Both the position numbers and the translations under genes were made by a program. Below are positions 1-3,645 of a stretch of DNA of 5,275 nucleotides, in pieces. This DNA is from Armatimonadota bacterium (GTDB lineage: Bacteria; Armatimonadota; DTGP01; JAHWJO01), in the NCBI GenBank assembly GCA_019348365.1, contig JAHWJO010000358.1:1-5275 (forward strand), in the 5' to 3' direction. The notes beneath the pieces are model-generated. The model had not been told where the DNA came from, did not search any database, and was given only the letters and a program-made list of their open reading frames with translations. The number at the start of each line of letters is the position of its first letter. The first letter of the stretch is position 1.

Positions 1-84
1 TTCCGATCTGACGTGGGCAGCCACGTGGCGCACCCCGGCCTCTGCGAAAGCTGCGCGACGATTGTGGAAGCCATCGAGCGTTAA
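1..84 (+). CDS. ileS: Isoleucyl-tRNA synthetase, C-terminal end (partial)
   Basis: The first 27 codons, read from base 1 and ending in TAA at 82-84, match the extreme C terminus of IleRS, the enzyme that charges tRNA-Ile in the cytoplasm. Bacterial IleRS usually ends in a four-cysteine zinc finger of the form CxRCW...VG...HP.LC.RC. The second half is visible here: DVG at residues 5-7, HPGLC at 11-15 and the pair C15/C18 (LCESC). The first cysteine pair would lie upstream of the window. The neighbourhood supports the call, since ileS is commonly followed by lspA, here with a YteA-like gene in between. The stop codon lies inside the first unit of a 7-bp repeat array, so the repeat may have shaped the last codons. 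Only the tail is visible, so the call rests on the half zinc finger plus gene order. Confidence 0.8.
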   Translation, partial: FRSDVGSHVAHPGLCESCATIVEAIER

Positions 85-110
85 GCGTTGGGCTTTGAGC
101 GTTGAGCGTC
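80..110 (+). repeat. 7-bp repeat array, left arm (GTTRRGC units)
   Basis: Four consecutive 7-bp units, GTTAAGC, GTTGGGC, TTTGAGC and GTTGAGC, fill bases 80-107, and a degenerate unit follows. The first unit contains the ileS stop codon. Read on the opposite strand, the units match those of the array at 198-246. Bases 80-107 and 212-239 agree at 26 of 28 positions as an inverted repeat. In RNA the two arms could form a long stem enclosing about 100 bases. Confidence 0.8.
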
Positions 111-149
111 AGGTACCGGGCAGTCCTGATAGGTGGTCCCCCTCTTTTC

Positions 150-170
150 GTATCCATGGGAGTGGGGTAT
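150..170 (+). other. Small hairpin with ATGGGAGTG loop (copy 1)
   Basis: The stem GTATCC (150-155) can pair with GGGTAT (165-170), counting two G-U pairs, around the nine-base loop ATGGGAGTG (156-164). A second hairpin at 1237-1259 has the identical loop on a different stem. The loop centre (base 160) falls at the midpoint of the large inverted repeat 80-239. Its function is unknown. A weak promoter-like TATAGT at 168-173 overlaps the right arm. Confidence 0.4.
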
Positions 171-197
171 AGTTAACCCAAGAGTCGGCCTCCCGAC

Positions 198-246
198 CCT
201 CAACCCTTAATGCTCAACGCCCAACGCCCAACGCTTAACGCCCAAA
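198..246 (+). repeat. 7-bp repeat array, right arm (GCYYAAC units)
   Basis: Seven consecutive 7-bp units run without a gap: CCTCAAC, CCTTAAT, GCTCAAC, GCCCAAC, GCCCAAC, GCTTAAC and GCCCAAA. TCCCGAC at 191-197 may be an eighth, decayed unit. The array ends directly at the ribosome binding site (GAGGAG, 247-252) of the next gene. It faces the array at 80-110. Comparable 7-bp families are known as STRR repeats in cyanobacteria, but this unit is not one I recognise. Confidence 0.8.
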
Positions 247-257
247 GAGGAGAACGT

Positions 258-635
258 ATGCCGCGAACCGATCTGGACTTCGATCAATTCAGGAAGCAGC
301 TGATGGAGGAGCGGGAGAAGGCCCTCCAGAGCGAGCACAACGCCGACGAGATCTTCGATACGAGCGAGGAGTTCGAGACCGGCGAGCTGACCACCCACGA
401 CGATCATCAGGCGGACATCGCGACCGACCTGACGAACCGCGAGCAGGCGGTGGTGCTCCGGGACAACATCCGCCACATCATCGATCAGATCGATCATGCG
501 CTGGAGAAGATCGACAACGGCACGTACGGCATCTGCGACGATTGCGGCGAGAACATCGCCCTGGAGCGGCTGGAATTCGAGCCGTACGCCGCGTATTGCA
601 TCAAGGATCAGGCGAAAATCGAAGGCACGGGTTGA
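258..635 (+). CDS. DksA/TraR/YteA-like C4-type zinc-finger protein
   Basis: This 125-residue protein has an acidic, helical N-terminal half followed by a zinc finger of the DksA/TraR family. Family members act on RNA polymerase through its secondary channel or are uncharacterised, as with Bacillus YteA. The motif ELTTHDDHQAD (residues 43-53) and the block THDDHQADIATDL...RE resemble the YteA-type subgroup. The finger starts at GTYGICDDCG (88-97): C93, C96 and C114 are present, but the fourth position of the usual CxxC-x17-CxxC is D117 (CIKD). The ATG at 258 is chosen because GAGGAG (247-252) lies five bases upstream; the in-frame ATG at 210 would translate the repeat array. The 3' end overlaps the lspA start by four bases, which suggests translational coupling. 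Family membership is secure; a role in ppGpp signalling is not shown. Confidence 0.88.
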   Translation: MPRTDLDFDQFRKQLMEEREKALQSEHNADEIFDTSEEFETGELTTHDDHQADIATDLTNREQAVVLRDNIRHIIDQIDHALEKIDNGTYGICDDCGENIALERLEFEPYAAYCIKDQAKIEGTG

Positions 636-1156
636 AACGAATCATTTTTTTACTTGCATTCCTGGTTATCGCTGCGGACCAGGCCACGAAGCTCTGGATG
701 AGCCATTCCCTCGCCGACCTGCGCGTGGTTCGGGTGATCCCCGGCCTCGCGTGGGAGCTGTCGCACAACGACGGCGCGGCGTTCGGAATTCTGGAAGGCG
801 GCAACCTGGTTCTGATCGTGGCTGCCGTTTTCGCCGTCATACTGCTGCTCGTATGGGCGCGGCAGGCGAACACGCGAGGGATGGCCGTCGCGCTCGGGCT
901 GCTGATCGGCGGGGCGGTGGGGAACCTGATCGATCGGGTGAGACTCGGTTATGTGGTGGACTTCATCGCGCTCCAGTACGGGGGGCAGACGGTCTTCCCG
1001 AATTTCAACCTCGCCGACAGCGCCATCACGGTCGGCGCGCTCATGCTCGCCTACTGCTGGTACCGGCTGGAGCAGTCGCGCGAGGACGAGACCGATGAAC
1101 GGGTCGCGGAGACGGAACGGCAATCTCCCTCCCCCGCCATGAGCGAGGAAGCGTAG
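632..1156 (+). CDS. lspA: Lipoprotein signal peptidase (signal peptidase II)
   Basis: LspA is an inner-membrane aspartyl protease that cuts the signal peptide from prolipoproteins after Lgt has added diacylglycerol to the lipobox cysteine. The 174-residue product has the expected length and four hydrophobic segments (about 3-19, 55-76, 84-101 and 130-145). The family boxes appear in order: ADQATK (15-20), NDGAAFG (46-52), GNLIDR (97-102), VVDF (108-111) and FNLADS (125-130). D110 and D129 correspond to the known catalytic aspartate pair. The start is a TTG at 632 that shares TTGA with the stop of the upstream gene; a weak GAAGG (621-625) precedes it by six bases. Starting there places the first membrane helix at residue 2, whereas the longer upstream reading would add residues translated from the YteA-like gene out of frame. 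The tail after about residue 147 is hydrophilic and Glu-rich. Confidence 0.95.
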   Translation: MKRIIFLLAFLVIAADQATKLWMSHSLADLRVVRVIPGLAWELSHNDGAAFGILEGGNLVLIVAAVFAVILLLVWARQANTRGMAVALGLLIGGAVGNLIDRVRLGYVVDFIALQYGGQTVFPNFNLADSAITVGALMLAYCWYRLEQSREDETDERVAETERQSPSPAMSEEA

Positions 1157-1172
1157 CGTTTTCAGTCGGGGA

Positions 1173-1225
1173 GCGCCCTCACCCCGGCCTTCGGCCACCC
1201 CTCTCCCAATTCTGGGAGAGGGGCC
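1173..1225 (+). repeat. REP-like hairpin unit, copy A
   Basis: The unit begins GCGCCCTCACCCC, continues with a small GGCC-TTC-GGCC hairpin (1186-1196) and ends in a strong hairpin with the arms CCCCTCTCCC (1198-1207) and GGGAGAGGGG (1214-1223). This resembles the intergenic CCCTCACCCC...CCTCTCCC...GGGAGAGG sequences dispersed in many GC-rich bacterial genomes. It starts 17 bases after the lspA stop. No T-run follows, so I do not call it a rho-independent terminator, although it may protect the lspA mRNA 3' end. Confidence 0.7.
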
Positions 1226-1236
1226 AAACGAGTCCA

Positions 1237-1259
1237 TCCGTACATGGGAGTGGTACGGA
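1237..1259 (+). other. Small hairpin with ATGGGAGTG loop (copy 2)
   Basis: A perfect seven-base-pair stem, TCCGTAC (1237-1243) with GTACGGA (1253-1259), closes the nine-base loop ATGGGAGTG (1244-1252). The hairpin at 150-170 has exactly the same loop on a different stem. It lies between the two facing REP-like units, 12 bases from their midpoint. The loop holds a GGGAG core; the flanks GTACATGGGAG loosely recall the GGA-in-loop targets of CsrA/RsmE, with one extra base. That link is only a possibility. Confidence 0.5.
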
Positions 1260-1298
1260 GTACAAAGGGCCTACCCCGAAAAGGATGTACCCTCAGAT

Positions 1299-1346
1299 CC
1301 CTCTCCCTCCGGGAGAGGGCCAGCGCGAAGCGCGGGAGTGAGGGCG
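1299..1346 (-). repeat. REP-like hairpin unit, copy B (inverted)
   Basis: This is the same kind of unit as copy A, in the opposite orientation. A hairpin with arms CCCTCTCCC (1299-1307) and GGGAGAGGG (1311-1319) is followed by a small GCGC-GAA-GCGC hairpin (1323-1333) and the end GTGAGGGCG (1338-1346). The last nine bases are the exact reverse complement of CGCCCTCAC at 1174-1182. The pair 1174-1346 therefore has matching inverted ends and the layout of a REPIN or small MITE. No RAYT transposase gene is in the window. Confidence 0.7.
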
Positions 1347-1416
1347 TACCCAATACCCAGCTCCCCAATTTCCTGACTCCCCAACTCCCCAATTTCCCAA
1401 TTTCCCAAGTTCCAGG
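1346..1416 (+). repeat. 8-bp repeat array (YTYCCCAA units)
   Basis: From 1361 the units run in phase: CTCCCCAA, TTTCCTGA, CTCCCCAA, CTCCCCAA, TTTCCCAA and TTTCCCAA, followed by GTTCCAGG. Before them stand GTACCCAA (1346-1353) and a seven-base TACCCAG. The array begins at the end of REP-like copy B, and its last unit merges with the ribosome binding site of lgt. As with the 7-bp arrays upstream, the repeat fills the spacer right up to the translation signal. Confidence 0.75.
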
Positions 1417-1418
1417 AG
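1414..1418 (+). promoter_or_regulatory. Ribosome binding site that sets the lgt start
   Basis: AGGAG at 1414-1418 stands eight bases before the GTG at 1427. This makes GTG the likely start of lgt. The in-frame ATG at 1244 lies in the loop of the small hairpin and would translate the repeats. Confidence 0.8.
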
Positions 1419-1426
1419 TTCATCCC

Positions 1427-2248
1427 GTGTATCCGATCCTTTTCCAACTGGGCCCGCTGAAGTTCCATTCCTACGGCGTGCTGCTCATGCTCGGCTTTGT
1501 GGCGGCGGTGGCGTGGAGCATCCGCGAGGGCAAGCGGCGCGGCATCCGGTCGGAAGACATTGTGGATACCGGGCTGCTCCTGCTCGTCTCCGGGCTGATC
1601 GGAGCGCGGGCGCTCTACGTCGTCCTGCATCCGGGGGAGTTCTCCGGCCCGAGGGACTGGTTCACCGTCTGGGACGGGGGCCTCTCGTTCCACGGCTGCC
1701 TGATCACCGGCACGCTGGCGATGTTCTGGATAGCGAAGCGGCGCGGCATCTCCCTCATCGCGCTGATGGACACGGCGGCGCCGGGAGTCGCGCTGGGGTA
1801 CGCCATCGGGCGGATCGGGTGCTTCCTGGGCGGGTGCTGCTACGGCGCGGCCTGTAAACTCCCCTGGGCCACCCGGTTCGCCGACCCTCACGCCCCCGGC
1901 GGCCTCACGCCCCCCAGCCACCCCACGCAGATCTACTCCTCGTTCGCGGGGTTCCTCATCTTCGGGTTCCTGGCGTGGTACAGCCCCCGGCAGAAGTACC
2001 CCGGCCAACTCGCCCTGCTGTTCCTTTTCCTCTACTCGATCTACCGGTTCGTGCTGGAGTTCTACCGCAAGGGCGTGAGCGCCATCGTCGTGACGCAAGG
2101 GTTGACGCAGGCGCAGATCGGGAGCCTGGTGATCGCGGGGATCTCTCTTGCGCTGATGATCGCCGCCGCGTACTACTATGGGCGGCGGAAGCCGGGGCCG
2201 CCGGAAGTCACGCGGGACGAGCGCCCCGATGCCGTGGCGCTCCGATGA
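1427..2248 (+). CDS. lgt: Prolipoprotein diacylglyceryl transferase
   Basis: Lgt is the inner-membrane enzyme that transfers diacylglycerol from phosphatidylglycerol to the lipobox cysteine of prolipoproteins, the step before LspA. The 273-residue product from the GTG start has the usual length and several membrane helices. Visible signatures are HSYG (14-17), GGLSFHG (84-90, with H89 at the E. coli H103 position), GRIGCFLGGCCYG (128-140), HPTQIY (165-170) and YRFVLEFYR (206-214, with R207 and E211 at E. coli R239 and E243). R129 matches the essential R143. Two positions differ from E. coli: C132 replaces N146 and C137 replaces E151. This GCFLxGCCYG form occurs in Lgt from other phyla, so it does not suggest an inactive enzyme. 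The stop is seven bases before the next gene, which suggests co-transcription. Confidence 0.95.
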   Translation: MYPILFQLGPLKFHSYGVLLMLGFVAAVAWSIREGKRRGIRSEDIVDTGLLLLVSGLIGARALYVVLHPGEFSGPRDWFTVWDGGLSFHGCLITGTLAMFWIAKRRGISLIALMDTAAPGVALGYAIGRIGCFLGGCCYGAACKLPWATRFADPHAPGGLTPPSHPTQIYSSFAGFLIFGFLAWYSPRQKYPGQLALLFLFLYSIYRFVLEFYRKGVSAIVVTQGLTQAQIGSLVIAGISLALMIAAAYYYGRRKPGPPEVTRDERPDAVALR

Positions 2249-2255
2249 GGCGGTC

Positions 2256-3386
2256 ATGAGCGACGAGCCGGAATTATTTGATGAGCCGTTGGAGTTCGAG
2301 GACGAGCTTTATGAGGGGGAGGCGGAGGGCCTGCCCCCGTCCTCCGCATCTCCTCAGGCCACCGAGGGGACCGAAGCGGGGGAGACGTTCCGGCTGAATA
2401 TCCCGGTGGAGTGGGCGGGGTACCGGATCGACCGGGTGCTGGCGACCGCCTTCCCCGATCACTCCCGCTCGCTGCTCCAGCGGCTCATCCTCGACGACGA
2501 GGTGAAGGTGGACGGGCGGACCTATCGCCCCTCGCACAAGGTGAAGGAGGGGGATGAGGTCGTCGTTCACCTGCCGCCCTCCGGCCCGCCGCCCCTCATC
2601 CCCGAACCGATCCCGCTCGACATCCGCTACGAAGACGACCAGCTCCTCGTCATCCACAAGCCGAGGGGGATGGTGGTCCACCCCGCGCCGGGAGCGCATA
2701 CGGGGACTCTCGTTCACGCGGTGCTCGCCCACTGCCCGGAGGGGCTATCGAGGGTGGGCGGGGAGGGGCGGCCCGGCATCGTCCACCGGCTGGACAAGGA
2801 CACCTCCGGCCTGATCCTCGTCGCGAAGACGGACGTTGCTCACCGCTCCCTCTCTAAGCAGATACAGGCGCGCTCCGCCGAGCGTCGGTACATCGCGCTG
2901 GTGTGGGGGGAGCCGCGCTTCCAGAAGGCGCTCGTGGACGCGCCCATCGGACGGCATCCGGTGGAGCGCAAACGGATGGCGGTGCTGGCCCTCTCCGGCC
3001 CCGGCGACTCCGGCCCCCGGAGCCGAGCCGCCCAGACGGAGCTTTCCGTGACGGAGCGGTTCGGGTTCTGCACCCTCTTGGAGTGCCGCCTGCTCACGGG
3101 CCGCACCCATCAGATCCGCGTTCACTGCGCCCACATCGGCCATCCGGTGGTGGGGGATCAGACTTACGGCAAGAACCAGCGCACCCCCCCCGAAGCGTTC
3201 CATGACACGGCGCTCCGGAGCGAGTTCGATAAGATAATAGCGGCTATGGGCGGGCAGGCCCTCCACGCCTACTCCCTCGCGTTCGACCACCCCCAAACCG
3301 GCGAGCGGCTGACCTTCACCTCCGACCCCCCGGAGGACTTCGCGGAACTGATGACTTTTCTTCATACATTTACCCGTCATCGGTGA
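2256..3386 (+). CDS. rluD: RluA/RluD-family 23S rRNA pseudouridine synthase
   Basis: The 376-residue product would convert specific uridines in RNA, most likely 23S rRNA, to pseudouridine. After an acidic, low-complexity N-terminal stretch (about 1-45) comes an S4 RNA-binding domain (about 55-105: YRIDRVLA, then VKVDGR and VKEGDEV). The catalytic domain follows. HRLDKDTSG (177-185) is the RluA-family motif and carries the catalytic aspartate D180. GRTHQIRVH (282-290) and GHPVVGDQTYG (295-305) are further family blocks. The order S4 plus catalytic domain fits the RluD/RluC/YlyB group; the target uridines cannot be deduced, so the symbol is tentative. The N-terminal extension makes it longer than the roughly 326 residues of E. 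coli RluD. The ATG at 2256 is chosen because TGAGG (2246-2250), overlapping the lgt stop, lies five bases upstream. An in-frame ATG at 2229 is possible. Confidence 0.92.
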   Translation: MSDEPELFDEPLEFEDELYEGEAEGLPPSSASPQATEGTEAGETFRLNIPVEWAGYRIDRVLATAFPDHSRSLLQRLILDDEVKVDGRTYRPSHKVKEGDEVVVHLPPSGPPPLIPEPIPLDIRYEDDQLLVIHKPRGMVVHPAPGAHTGTLVHAVLAHCPEGLSRVGGEGRPGIVHRLDKDTSGLILVAKTDVAHRSLSKQIQARSAERRYIALVWGEPRFQKALVDAPIGRHPVERKRMAVLALSGPGDSGPRSRAAQTELSVTERFGFCTLLECRLLTGRTHQIRVHCAHIGHPVVGDQTYGKNQRTPPEAFHDTALRSEFDKIIAAMGGQALHAYSLAFDHPQTGERLTFTSDPPEDFAELMTFLHTFTRHR

Positions 3387-3412
3387 GACAGCTTATCAGC
3401 CCAGAATAGGGA

Positions 3413-3440
3413 TTCAGCACAACATGTTCAGCACAACATG
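3413..3440 (+). repeat. 14-bp tandem duplication
   Basis: TTCAGCACAACATG occurs twice in direct succession (3413-3426 and 3427-3440). The junction creates the palindrome AACATGTT (3422-3429). It lies 27 bases after the pseudouridine synthase stop, in an AT-richer spacer. It could be a replication-slippage duplication or a paired binding site; nothing in the sequence decides this. Confidence 0.85.
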
Positions 3441-3464
3441 TATAGAAGTGGGTAAGAGGTCAGC

Positions 3465-3551
3465 ATGGCAATTCTACTCGGCCTGGAACAAAATATTCTT
3501 TACTGTCTTCTTAAGATAAGTAAGATCATCAGGTTAAACCTGCTGATTTAG
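3465..3551 (+). CDS. Possible small ORF, 28 hydrophobic residues
   Basis: An ATG at 3465 opens 28 codons ending in TAG at 3549-3551, with AAGAGG (3454-3459) five bases upstream, a good ribosome binding site at a good distance. The peptide begins MAILLGLEQN and is rich in Leu and Ile, with four basic residues in its second half. It could be a leader peptide, a small membrane peptide, or a chance ORF in AT-rich DNA. I recognise no family. It is in the same orientation as the genes on either side and ends 94 bases before the propeller gene. Confidence 0.25.
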   Translation: MAILLGLEQNILYCLLKISKIIRLNLLI

Positions 3552-3559
3552 CCTGCTGA
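3530..3559 (+). promoter_or_regulatory. Palindrome and direct repeat upstream of the propeller gene
   Basis: CAGGTTAAACCTG (3530-3542) is a perfect dyad with a single central base. CCTGCTGA occurs at 3539-3546 and again at 3552-3559, 13 bases apart, overlapping the dyad. Such an arrangement about 100 bases before a start codon could be an operator. No convincing promoter boxes accompany it, so this is a weak call. Confidence 0.25.
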
Positions 3560-3633
3560 GAACATATTAGATAGGTCCAACGATGGCATTTTCAGGCAAA
3601 TACAGTATGGAATTCTTTACAGTGAGCAATTTT

Positions 3634-3638
3634 AGGAG
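3634..3638 (+). promoter_or_regulatory. Ribosome binding site that sets the propeller-gene start
   Basis: AGGAG at 3634-3638 stands seven bases before the ATG at 3646. The in-frame ATGs at 3583 and 3607 lack such a site and would bury the signal peptide 13-21 residues inside the protein. Confidence 0.8.
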
Positions 3639-3645
3639 AGTAGCC

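Noticed and set aside
11..26. Perfect dyad ACGTGG-GCAG-CCACGT.
   Set aside because: It lies inside the ileS coding sequence and encodes conserved tail residues (DVG, HV); a short dyad in GC-rich coding DNA is expected by chance.
145..173. Sigma70-like promoter: TATAGT (168-173) with TTTTCG (145-150) at 17-base spacing.
   Set aside because: The -10 box is good but the -35 box matches TTGACA at only three positions, and the -10 overlaps the small hairpin. Not enough to call.
198..246. CRISPR array.
   Set aside because: The units are 7 bp, contiguous and without spacers, so this is a short tandem repeat.
496..1098. Open frame on the + strand across the YteA-like gene and lspA.
   Set aside because: Arg/Ser-rich frame shadow; the two genes in the other frames carry all expected motifs.
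1198..1223. Rho-independent terminator after lspA.
   Set aside because: The stem is strong but is followed by GGCCAAACG instead of a T-run, and the sequence is explained as part of a REP-like unit.
2178..2255. Upstream starts for the pseudouridine synthase (2178 or 2229).
   Set aside because: They would overlap the lgt 3' end and lack a good ribosome binding site; the ATG at 2256 has TGAGG five bases upstream.
1271..2257. Long open frame on the - strand opposite lgt.
   Set aside because: Arg/Pro-rich, low-complexity translation typical of the antisense of a GC-rich gene; lgt on the + strand has full family signatures.
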